The notes under the pieces were generated by a model. It made no database searches. It had not been told where the DNA came from and saw nothing but the letters and a program-made list of their open reading frames with translations. The position numbers and the translations under genes are program-made. From Sphingobium_A sp965228065 (lineage in GTDB: Bacteria > Pseudomonadota > Alphaproteobacteria > Sphingomonadales > Sphingomonadaceae): a stretch of 64,000 nt of DNA. The DNA is taken from positions 4,898,001 through 4,962,000 of the forward strand of contig OZ245788.1 of the NCBI GenBank assembly GCA_965228065.1, in the 5' to 3' direction. Numbering within the stretch: the first letter of the stretch is position 1; every line of letters begins with the position of its first letter. Below are positions 27,697-35,982 of this stretch, piece after piece.

Positions 27697-28929
27697 ATGA
27701 CCGAATTCAAATCCGATCTCCTCCGCCTCCTCCAAGAGCGCGGCTACGTCCACCAGGTGACCGATGCGGCTGCGCTCGATGCGCTCGCCGGCAAACAGGT
27801 CGTTCCCGGCTATATCGGCTTCGACGCGACCGCGCCGTCGCTCCATGTCGGCAGCCTGGTGCAGATCATGATGCTCCGCCGCCTCCAGCAGTCCGGGCAC
27901 AAGCCGATCGTCCTGATGGGCGGCGGGACCAGCAAGATCGGCGACCCCAGCTTCAAGGACGAGGCCCGCCGCCTGCTGACGCCCGAGACGATCGCGGAGA
28001 ATTGCACATCGATCAAGCGCGTGTTCGAACGATTCCTGACCTTTGGCGACGGTCCCACCGACGCGATCATGGTCGACAATGCCGACTGGCTCGACGCGCT
28101 CGAATATATCCCCTTCCTGCGCGAGGTCGGCCAGCATTTCTCGGTCAATCGCATGCTGAGCTTCGATTCGGTGAAGCTCAGGCTGGATCGCGAACAGTCG
28201 CTGAGCTTCCTCGAATTCAATTACATGATCCTGCAGGCCTATGACTTCCGTGAGCTTGCCGGCCGGGTCGGCTGCCGCCTGCAAATGGGCGGATCGGATC
28301 AATGGGGCAATATCGTCAACGGCATCGAACTGACGCGCCGTATGGACAGCGTGGAGGTGTACGGCCTGACCACGCCGCTCATCACGACTGCGGACGGCGG
28401 CAAGATGGGCAAGACCGTCTCGGGCGCGATCTGGCTGAATGCGGAACAGCTTTCGCCATATGATTACTGGCAGTTCTGGCGGAACACCCATGATGGCGAT
28501 GTCGGCCGTTTCCTGCGGCTGTTCACCGATCTGCCGCTCGACGAAATCGCCGAGCTGGAACGCGCGGAAGGCGCCGCGATCAACGACGCCAAGAAGCGCC
28601 TGGCCGACGAAGCGACTGCGTTGCTCCATGGCCGCGACGCCGCCGAAGCGGCTGCGGAGACCGCGCGCCGGACCTTTGTCGATGGCGCCGCTGGCGCGGA
28701 CCTGCCGACGCTGGCCGTGCCGGAGGGCAGCATCGGCATCGTCGATGCGCTGGTCGGCCTTGGGCTGGCCGCGTCCAAGGGCGAGGCACGCCGGCTCATC
28801 AAGGGCGGCGGCGCGCGCGTCGATGGCGAGAAGGTGATTGATGAAGCGATGATCGTCGCTGTCGGCGATTCACCGGTGCGGATTTCGTCTGGCAAAAAGG
28901 CGCATGGCGTTCTGACAAGTGCCTCCTAA
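27697..28929 (+). CDS. tyrS: Tyrosyl-tRNA synthetase
   Basis: Class I aminoacyl-tRNA synthetase charging tRNA-Tyr; 410 residues. The HIGH-like motif is SLHVGSLVQ, and tyrosine-binding residues lie in FLEFNYMILQAYDF and MGGSDQWGNI. The KMSKS-like motif is GGKMGKTVSG. A C-terminal S4 RNA-binding domain begins at about residue 345 (GLAASKGEARRLIKGGGARV). The REP composite lies immediately upstream in its leader. Confidence 0.97.
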   Translation: MTEFKSDLLRLLQERGYVHQVTDAAALDALAGKQVVPGYIGFDATAPSLHVGSLVQIMMLRRLQQSGHKPIVLMGGGTSKIGDPSFKDEARRLLTPETIAENCTSIKRVFERFLTFGDGPTDAIMVDNADWLDALEYIPFLREVGQHFSVNRMLSFDSVKLRLDREQSLSFLEFNYMILQAYDFRELAGRVGCRLQMGGSDQWGNIVNGIELTRRMDSVEVYGLTTPLITTADGGKMGKTVSGAIWLNAEQLSPYDYWQFWRNTHDGDVGRFLRLFTDLPLDEIAELERAEGAAINDAKKRLADEATALLHGRDAAEAAAETARRTFVDGAAGADLPTLAVPEGSIGIVDALVGLGLAASKGEARRLIKGGGARVDGEKVIDEAMIVAVGDSPVRISSGKKAHGVLTSAS

Positions 28930-29001
28930 GTAGTTGGAAGCGTTGCTCCATGATCATGGTAAGCGGCGTGTTAACCCGATAATTTCACCGCTCCTCAGCG
29001 C

Positions 29002-29023
29002 GAAAGGTGCAGCATCACCTTTC
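29002..29023 (+). promoter_or_regulatory. Small hairpin in the PilZ leader
   Basis: GAAAGGTG (29,002-29,009) and CACCTTTC (29,016-29,023) flank a 6-nt loop, 20 nt ahead of the GTG start. It could be the tyrS terminator or a leader structure. Confidence 0.35.
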
Positions 29024-29043
29024 CGTCGGGGGGAGACAGAATC

Positions 29044-29397
29044 GTGGGCACACCGCTGGCCCAGCAAATTTTTCAGGCCGATCAACGGCGCGCCCAGCGC
29101 GATGAGATCTTCATCGCGACTCGTGTCCGTCGCTGCTCGCCGCCATTCGGCGATCCCGCCCCCGCATATCTGCTCAACGTCTCACGTTTCGGCTTCATGG
29201 TGCGCACGTCGCTGGAGCTCATCGACGACAGCCTGATCTCGATCGAACTGCCCGAACTCGGTCAGCGCCTCGGTCGCACGACCTGGTCGATGGATCAGAA
29301 TGTCGGCGCGGAATTCATCGAATCGCTCGATCCGACCGTCTATTTCAACCTGCTCGCCTCGATCGCGGCGGAGCAGCGTTACGCCGGAGCGGTTTAG
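29044..29397 (+). CDS. PilZ-domain protein
   Basis: 117-residue single-domain protein with a PilZ-like pattern: RRAQRDEIFIATRVRRCSPP at the start, LLNVSRFGFMVRTSLELIDD for the D/N-x-S-x-x-G motif, and LGRTTWSMDQNVGAEFIE toward the end. PilZ domains bind c-di-GMP through an RxxxR plus D/NxSxxG pair; here RRAQR and NVSRFG are candidates. A GTG start at 29,044 follows GGGGGGAGA. A GGDEF/EAL protein is encoded at 35,983. Confidence 0.75.
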   Translation: MGTPLAQQIFQADQRRAQRDEIFIATRVRRCSPPFGDPAPAYLLNVSRFGFMVRTSLELIDDSLISIELPELGQRLGRTTWSMDQNVGAEFIESLDPTVYFNLLASIAAEQRYAGAV

Positions 29398-29430
29398 GTT
29401 TCCCCGAACGGACGTTGAAACCGGTCCAAT

Positions 29431-31491
29431 CTAGCCCGACCTGAGCAACCCCACCCCAGCATCCCGATCGAACAGATACAGCGCCGTCCGGGCTGCCTGC
29501 CCGCGCACGCCTTCCAGCCCGCCATCACGATCGACCAGCAGACGCGCATCATCGGTCGCGACCGGCAGCAGCGCCTGGATATGCTCGGGATTGGCGAGAC
29601 GGAAACGCGCTTCCCCCGATTGTTTCGTCCCCAATATCTCACCAGCGCCGCGCAGCCGGAGATCCTCCTCGGCGATGCGGAAGCCGTCATTGGTCTCGCG
29701 CATCAATGCCAGCCTTGCACGCGCCGTCTCGCTCAGCCCGTTTCCGCGCAAAAGCAGGCAGACGGAATGCCCGCCGCCGCGCCCGACACGTCCGCGAAGC
29801 TGGTGAAGTTGCGCCAGCCCGAAGCGATCGGCACCTTCGACAATCATCAGCGTGGCATTGGGCACATCCACGCCGACCTCGATCACCGTCGTCGCGACGA
29901 GCACCCGCGCCTCGCCACGCTGGAAACGTTCCATGACGGCGTCTTTTTCCGGCCCCTTCATGCGACCATGAACCAGCCCGACACGATCGCCGAAGCGCAT
30001 CCGGAGCGTCTCTGCACGCGCTTCGGCGGCCGCAAGATCGCTATTCTCGCTTTCCTCGACCAGCGGGCAAACCCAATAGGCCTGCCCTTCCCCCGAGAGA
30101 TGCCGCGCCAATCCGTCGACGATCTCGTCCAGGCGCTGGTCGGACATGACCCGCGTGTCGATCGGCTGGCGGCCCGGCGGCATCTCGTCGAGCCGGCTGA
30201 CATCCATCTCGCCATATTGGGTCAAGGTCAGCGTGCGCGGGATCGGCGTCGCGGTCATCACCAGCAGATGCGGTGGCCGTTCCGCCTTTTGCGCGAGCAA
30301 CAGCCGTTGCGCGACGCCGAAACGATGCTGCTCGTCGACCACCGCCAGGCCCAATGCCTTGTAGGTCACCGCTTCCTGGAAGATCGCATGCGTGCCGATC
30401 AGGATATCGATCGATCCATCGGCAAGCCCCATCAGCGTCGATTCGCGCGCACGCCCCTTGTCGCGCCCGGTCAGCACCGCCACCGTCACCGGCAGGCCGG
30501 CAAGCTGCTTCGAGATGGTTTCGAAATGCTGTCGGGCCAGGATTTCGGTGGGTGCCAGCAAGGCGCCCTGCGCACCGGCCTCCACGGCGGTCAACAGCGA
30601 CATCAGCGCCACCAGCGTCTTGCCCGATCCGACGTCGCCCTGCAGCAGCCGGAGCATCGGCCGCTCCTGCGCCATGTCCCCGCCAATCTCGCCGATCGTC
30701 CGCTGCTGCGCGCCGGTGGGCGAGTAAGGCAGGTTCAGCATCGCGCGCAGCCTGCCGTCACCCTGCAGCGCCCGGCCCCGCCGCCGTCGCGCGGTGGCAC
30801 GCACCAGCATCAAGGCGAGCTGATTGGCGAAGATCTCGTCATACGCCAACCGTTCGCGGGCCTTCGCATCCGAGGGATCGCCGTGAAGCCGCACGAGGGA
30901 CTCATGCCAGCCCGGCCAGTCATGTTTCGTGAGAACGCTGGGTTCGATCCATTCGTCGAGATCCGGCGCGCGGGCCAGCGCCTGTTCGACAAGCTGTGCG
31001 ACGCGTTTGCCCGTCAATCCTTCCGACAGCGGGTAGACGGGTTCGCGCTCCGGCAGGCTGGCGGCTTCGGTGGGCGGCAGAACATGATCGGGATGGACGA
31101 TCTGGAGTTCCTGCCCATAGCTTTCGAGCTTGCCCGAAACGATCCGTGGTTCCCCCAAGGGCAGCAGCTTCTTCGCCCAGCCCGGATTGCCGCCAAAATA
31201 GATCAGGCTCACCGCATCGCCATGCCGATCGAGCGCATGCACACGGAACGGCCCGCGCTGCCCGCCTTGCCGATAGTCGGTCGGCGTCAATGTGATCGTA
31301 ACGATCTGCCCCGGAATCCCTTCTTCCAGCGCCTCGATTGGCCGTCGATCGATCCAGCCGGTGGGCAGATGAAAGGCGACATCGACCGCGCGGGCCAGCC
31401 CAAGCCGCTCCAGCGGGCGGGCGAGTTGCGGCCCGACCCCCTTCAATGCCGTAATCTCGGCGAACAACGGATTGAGAATATCGGGTCGCAT
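29431..31491 (-). CDS. recG: ATP-dependent DNA helicase RecG
   Basis: 686-residue branch-migrating helicase that remodels stalled forks and Holliday junctions. The N-terminal wedge/OB domain occupies about residues 1-160 (ALKGVGPQLARPLERLGL). The superfamily 2 core has Walker A LLQGDVGSGKTLVAL, the DEQH-type motif VVDEQHRFGVAQRL, TATPIPRTLTLTQYGEMDVS and the RGRVGRGGGHSVCLLL motif VI. It is divergent from sdhE. Confidence 0.97.
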   Translation of the reverse strand: MRPDILNPLFAEITALKGVGPQLARPLERLGLARAVDVAFHLPTGWIDRRPIEALEEGIPGQIVTITLTPTDYRQGGQRGPFRVHALDRHGDAVSLIYFGGNPGWAKKLLPLGEPRIVSGKLESYGQELQIVHPDHVLPPTEAASLPEREPVYPLSEGLTGKRVAQLVEQALARAPDLDEWIEPSVLTKHDWPGWHESLVRLHGDPSDAKARERLAYDEIFANQLALMLVRATARRRRGRALQGDGRLRAMLNLPYSPTGAQQRTIGEIGGDMAQERPMLRLLQGDVGSGKTLVALMSLLTAVEAGAQGALLAPTEILARQHFETISKQLAGLPVTVAVLTGRDKGRARESTLMGLADGSIDILIGTHAIFQEAVTYKALGLAVVDEQHRFGVAQRLLLAQKAERPPHLLVMTATPIPRTLTLTQYGEMDVSRLDEMPPGRQPIDTRVMSDQRLDEIVDGLARHLSGEGQAYWVCPLVEESENSDLAAAEARAETLRMRFGDRVGLVHGRMKGPEKDAVMERFQRGEARVLVATTVIEVGVDVPNATLMIVEGADRFGLAQLHQLRGRVGRGGGHSVCLLLRGNGLSETARARLALMRETNDGFRIAEEDLRLRGAGEILGTKQSGEARFRLANPEHIQALLPVATDDARLLVDRDGGLEGVRGQAARTALYLFDRDAGVGLLRSG

Positions 31492-31566
31492 CGCTATCTG
31501 GCTCGCTTATAGCTCAGCCGGCCAGCGTATCCAGACGCCAGCCCGCATTTCCTGTTTGGACTTTCC

Positions 31567-31833
31567 ATGGATCGCGAAACCCGCCTCAAACGCCTGTTCT
31601 TCCGTGCCTGGCACCGCGGCACGAAAGAGGCCGATCTGTTGATCGGCGGCTATTTCGACACCTATTCGGCAGACTGGACGGCGGAACAGATCCTGTGGTT
31701 CGAGGCTTTGCTCGACGAAGAGGATGTCGAGATCATGGCCTGGGCGATCGGGACTATGCCGGTCCCTGAGAGCTATCAAGGGCCAATGATGGACGCGATG
31801 AAGACGCTGAACTACATTCCGATCCCCAAGTGA
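31567..31833 (+). CDS. sdhE: Succinate dehydrogenase assembly factor SdhE
   Basis: 88-residue helical protein that promotes FAD attachment to the SdhA flavoprotein. The family signature RGxxE is present as WHRGTKEADLLIGGYFD, followed by WFEALLDEEDVEIMAWAIG. It sits between recG and mfd, the usual alphaproteobacterial position. Confidence 0.93.
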   Translation: MDRETRLKRLFFRAWHRGTKEADLLIGGYFDTYSADWTAEQILWFEALLDEEDVEIMAWAIGTMPVPESYQGPMMDAMKTLNYIPIPK

Positions 31834-31893
31834 AAGGCCGTATCACAGGCGCCCCCGCCCGCGTAGCGGCCCGGGTCGCGACTGTCTGACGAC

Positions 31894-34800
31894 ATGACCG
31901 ATTTCAATCGCATCCTTTCCGCCCGGACCCCGCTCACGCTTGCGGGCGCCCCTTCAGGCTTCCTGCCTTGGCTGGCGGCCGACCTCGCGCGTGCCGCGCA
32001 GGCGCAGGGTGGGCGCCGGGTGGTGTTTGTCGCGTCGGACGATGTCGCGATGCGCGCGATCGCCGAGGCCGCAGGTTATTTCGCGCCCGAACTCGAAATC
32101 CTGAATTTCCCGGCCTGGGATTGCCTTCCCTACGACCGCGCTTCACCGTCGCTGCGTTCGACCTCCGAACGACTGGCGGCGCTTCATGCGCTGCAGCGTC
32201 CGGTCGTTCGGCCGCAGATCCTCGTCACTACGATCAATGCCGTCACGCAGCGCACACTGACGCCATTCCGCATCCGCCAGCTCGTCGCCACGCTGGCGCC
32301 CGGCGAGCGGATCGACCGCGACGATCTGGCCACCTTGCTGCAGGCCAATGGCTATGTCCGCACCGACACCGTCGCCGATGCGGGCGAGTTCGCGGTCCGC
32401 GGCGGGCTGGTCGACCTGTTTCCGTCAGGCGAAGACCATGCTTTGCGCCTGGATTTCTTCGGCGACGAGATTGAGAGCGTCCGCCAGTTCGATCCCGCCG
32501 ACCAGCGCACGATCGGGCGGGTCGACGGATTCACCTTGCTGCCGGCGTCGGAGGCATTGCTCGACGCGGACAGCGTCAGGCGATTCCGCAGCCGCTATCG
32601 CGAAATTTTCGGCGCAACGGCGACCGGCGATCCACTCTATCAGGCCGTATCCGAGGGACGTCGACTCGCTGGCATGGAGCATTGGCTGCCGCTGCTCGAA
32701 GAGAAGCTGGCCACGCTGTTCGATCATATCGGCAAAGATGCGTTGATCCTGCGCGATTCGGGCAGCGTCGCTGCCGCCGACCAGCGCTTCGACGCGATCG
32801 CCGACTATCATGCCAATCGCGAACGGGCCCAGTCGAACGACCCCGGCAGCTATCGCCCGATCGCCCCGACCGCGCTGTATCTCGACACCGGCGAATGGAA
32901 AGAGCGGATCGCGCGATCGCCGATCCATCTCACCACCCCCTTCCACGAGCCCGAGAGCGCAAACGTCGTCGAGTTCGGGGTTGAAGGTCCGCGGGATTTC
33001 GCGCCCGAACGCGCACAGAGCGCCAATGTCTACGAAGCCGTCACAGAGCATGCTGCAAAACTGCGCAAGGCCGGCAAGAAGCTGGTTCTCGCCAGCTACT
33101 CCCAGGGCGCGCGCGAACGGTTGAGCGGGTTGCTCGGCGATCATGGGCTGAAAGGCCTGATCACGGCCGACGGCTGGCAGGAAGCACTCGGCGCGGCGAC
33201 ATCCGGCGTTGCACTGATCGTGCTGCCGCTCGATCACGGTTTCACCGCGCCCGACGTCGCCGTCCTGACCGAGCAGGACATGCTTGGCGACCGGCTGGTC
33301 CGTCGCCAGAAGCGTCGCAAGAGCGCCGACGCGTTCCTGAACGAGCTTGCCACGCTCACTCCGGGCGATCTCGTCGTCCATGCCGATCACGGCATCGGTC
33401 GCTACGAGGGCCTGACGCAGATCCCGGTCGGGCAAAGCCCGCACGATTGCGTCGCGCTCGAATATGCCGGCGGCGACAAGCTCTACGTGCCGGTCGAGAA
33501 TATCGACGTATTGTCGCGCTACGGCGCCGACAGCGAGAACGCGACGCTCGACAAGCTGGGCGGCGAAGCATGGCAGCGTCGCAAGGCGCGGATGAAGGAG
33601 CGCATCCGCGAGATCGCGGGCGAGCTGCTCGCGACCGCGGCCAAGCGCGCGCTGCGCCCCGCCCCCGTGTTCGAAGCCGATGCCGGCAGCTATGCCGCCT
33701 TTGTCGATCGTTTCCCCTATCAGGAGACCGACGATCAGGACCGCGCGATCGGCGACGTGCTGGGCGATCTGAGCGCGGGTACGCCGATGGACCGGCTGGT
33801 GGTCGGCGATGTCGGCTTCGGCAAAACCGAAGTCGCGATGCGTGCTGCGTTCGTTGCGGCGATGGCCGGGCAACAGGTGGCGGTTGTCTGCCCGACCACC
33901 CTGCTCGCCCGCCAACACGCCATGAATTTCACCGAGCGCTTCCAGGGTTTTCCGCTGAAAGTCGGCCGATTGTCGCGCCTCGTTCCCGCAGCGGAGGCAA
34001 AGGCCGTGAAGGACGGTCTGGCCGATGGCACGATCGACGTCGTCGTCGGCACCCATGCATTGCTGGCCAAGGGCATCGACTTTAAGCGCCTGGGCCTGGT
34101 GATCGTCGACGAGGAACAGCGCTTCGGCGTGACGCACAAGGAACGGCTGAAGGCGCTCAAAAGCGACGTCCATGTTCTGACGCTGACGGCAACGCCGATC
34201 CCGCGCACCTTGCAGATGGCGATGTCGGGCCTGCGCGAATTGTCCGTCATCCAGACTCCGCCGGTCGATCGCCTGGCCGTGCGCACCTATGTGATTCCCT
34301 GGGATCCGGTGGTGCTGCGCGAGGCATTGCTGCGCGAACATTATCGTGGCGGGCAGAGTTTCTTCGTCACGCCGCGCATCGCCGACCTGCCCGATATCGA
34401 GGCGTTCCTGCGCGATGAGGTTCCGGAGATCAGCTATGTCGTCGCCCACGGCCAGATGGCGCCGGGCATGGTCGAGGAGCGCATGTCCGCCTTCTACGAC
34501 CGGCGATACGACGTGCTGGTTTCGACCACCATCATCGAGAGCGGGCTGGACATTCCCAGCGCCAACACGCTGATCGTCAATCGCGGCGATCGGTTCGGGC
34601 TTGCCCAGCTCTATCAGCTCCGCGGCCGGGTAGGCCGGTCGAAGACGCGCGCCTATGCCTATCTGACCACCGCACCCGAGCGGCTGATGACCGAAACCGC
34701 GGAAAAGCGGCTGAAGGTGCTGTCCGATCTCGATAGCCTGGGAGCGGGCTTCCAGCTTGCGAGCCACGATCTCGACATCCGCGGCGCCGGCAATCTGCTT

Positions 34801-35367
34801 GGCGACGAACAGTCGGGCCATATCAAGGAAGTCGGCTTCGAACTCTATCAGTCGATGCTCGAGGAAGCGATCATGGAAGCCAGGGCCGGCGGCGCCGGGC
34901 TCGAGGCACCGAGAGAGGCTTTCTCGCCGCAGATCACCGTCGATGCGCCGATCCTGATCCCCGACGACTATGTCCCCGATCTCGACCTGCGGATGGGCCT
35001 TTATCGCCGCCTCAACGAACTGCAGGACAGCCAGGGCGTCGAATCCTTCGCCGCCGAGCTGATCGATCGTTTCGGCAAGCTGCCGGATGCGACCGAGAAT
35101 CTGCTGCGCGTCATCGAGATCAAGCTGAACGCGAAGCGTGGCTGCATCGCGAAGATCGATGTCGGCCCGCGCGGTGCGCTCGTTACGTTCCAGAACGACA
35201 GTTTCCCGAACATCCCCGCGCTGCTCGCTTATGTCGATCGGCTGCAGGGTACCGCGAAACTACGGCCGGACAACAAGCTGGTCATCACGCGCGCGTGGAG
35301 CGACGGCAAGGCGCGGCTCAATGGTGCGCTCCAGCTTTCGAAGGGCTTGGCCAAGGCAGCCGGTTGA
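31894..35367 (+). CDS. mfd: Transcription-repair coupling factor Mfd
   Basis: 1157-residue SF2 translocase that removes stalled RNA polymerase and recruits UvrA. Residues 1-330 contain the UvrB-homology domains (FPAWDCLPYDRASPSLRSTS). The CarD-like RNA-polymerase interaction domain is at about 480-560 (PGDLVVHADHGIGRYEGLTQ). The helicase core has VVGDVGFGKTEVAMRAAF, DEEQRFGVTHKERLKAL and RGRVGRSKTRAYAYLTT. The C-terminal TRCF domain follows (DLDLRMGLYRRLNELQDSQG). Confidence 0.97.
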   Translation: MTDFNRILSARTPLTLAGAPSGFLPWLAADLARAAQAQGGRRVVFVASDDVAMRAIAEAAGYFAPELEILNFPAWDCLPYDRASPSLRSTSERLAALHALQRPVVRPQILVTTINAVTQRTLTPFRIRQLVATLAPGERIDRDDLATLLQANGYVRTDTVADAGEFAVRGGLVDLFPSGEDHALRLDFFGDEIESVRQFDPADQRTIGRVDGFTLLPASEALLDADSVRRFRSRYREIFGATATGDPLYQAVSEGRRLAGMEHWLPLLEEKLATLFDHIGKDALILRDSGSVAAADQRFDAIADYHANRERAQSNDPGSYRPIAPTALYLDTGEWKERIARSPIHLTTPFHEPESANVVEFGVEGPRDFAPERAQSANVYEAVTEHAAKLRKAGKKLVLASYSQGARERLSGLLGDHGLKGLITADGWQEALGAATSGVALIVLPLDHGFTAPDVAVLTEQDMLGDRLVRRQKRRKSADAFLNELATLTPGDLVVHADHGIGRYEGLTQIPVGQSPHDCVALEYAGGDKLYVPVENIDVLSRYGADSENATLDKLGGEAWQRRKARMKERIREIAGELLATAAKRALRPAPVFEADAGSYAAFVDRFPYQETDDQDRAIGDVLGDLSAGTPMDRLVVGDVGFGKTEVAMRAAFVAAMAGQQVAVVCPTTLLARQHAMNFTERFQGFPLKVGRLSRLVPAAEAKAVKDGLADGTIDVVVGTHALLAKGIDFKRLGLVIVDEEQRFGVTHKERLKALKSDVHVLTLTATPIPRTLQMAMSGLRELSVIQTPPVDRLAVRTYVIPWDPVVLREALLREHYRGGQSFFVTPRIADLPDIEAFLRDEVPEISYVVAHGQMAPGMVEERMSAFYDRRYDVLVSTTIIESGLDIPSANTLIVNRGDRFGLAQLYQLRGRVGRSKTRAYAYLTTAPERLMTETAEKRLKVLSDLDSLGAGFQLASHDLDIRGAGNLLGDEQSGHIKEVGFELYQSMLEEAIMEARAGGAGLEAPREAFSPQITVDAPILIPDDYVPDLDLRMGLYRRLNELQDSQGVESFAAELIDRFGKLPDATENLLRVIEIKLNAKRGCIAKIDVGPRGALVTFQNDSFPNIPALLAYVDRLQGTAKLRPDNKLVITRAWSDGKARLNGALQLSKGLAKAAG

Positions 35368-35420
35368 CCGTGTGATCAGGCTTTCTTAACCTTAACCTCG
35401 GGGATATTGCCGGGGGGTAT

Positions 35421-35978
35421 GTGATTGTGAGCGAACCAGTTTCGGCGGCACGCTGGACCAGATTGCTGGCCACGATCGAAGATCTGAAGAAAGCCGACAC
35501 GATGGCGGGCGTCGTCGACATCGTGCGAGCATCCGCGCGCGCGATCGCGGATGCGGACGGGATCACCATCGTCCGGCGGATCGGCGCACGCGTCCACTAT
35601 ATCGCCGAGGACGCGATCGGCCCGCTATGGACCGGTCAGGATTTCCCGATGGAGCAATGCGTATCCGGCCTTGCGATGCTGACGCATGCGCCGATCCTGA
35701 TCTCCGACATCATGCTCGACCCGCGCGTGCCGCAACATCTCTATCTGCAGACCTTCGTACGCAGCATGGCGATGTTCCCGGTGGGCATCGGGGAACCGAT
35801 CGCGTCGGTCGGCCTGTATTGGAAAAGCACCGGCAGGATTTCCGACGAGACGGTCGCGCTGTTCGAATCGCTCGCCCGTTCAATGGGCGCGGTGCTCTAC
35901 AATCTCGACAATATCGACTACGCGACCAACTATTGCGCTGGGCGTCGCAGGGTCTGGGGCGCTTCGTCGATCCTGTGA
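35421..35978 (+). CDS. Stand-alone GAF-domain protein
   Basis: 185 residues, almost all one GAF-type sensory domain. It has RASARAIADADGITIVRR, the ligand-pocket segment AIGPLWTGQDFPMEQCVSG and MFPVGIGEPIASVGLYW. Similar domains head HWE-type histidine kinases of sphingomonads, but here the frame stops about 25 residues after the domain, so no kinase is attached. It could be a free sensor or a remnant of a kinase gene. A GTG start at 35,421 follows GGGGGG. It is convergent with the EAL gene, stops 4 bp apart. Confidence 0.75.
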   Translation: MIVSEPVSAARWTRLLATIEDLKKADTMAGVVDIVRASARAIADADGITIVRRIGARVHYIAEDAIGPLWTGQDFPMEQCVSGLAMLTHAPILISDIMLDPRVPQHLYLQTFVRSMAMFPVGIGEPIASVGLYWKSTGRISDETVALFESLARSMGAVLYNLDNIDYATNYCAGRRRVWGASSIL

Positions 35979-35982
35979 TCGA

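Noticed and set aside
32425..34821. 798-codon open frame on the minus strand
   Set aside because: Antisense to mfd, which has complete and well-conserved motifs.
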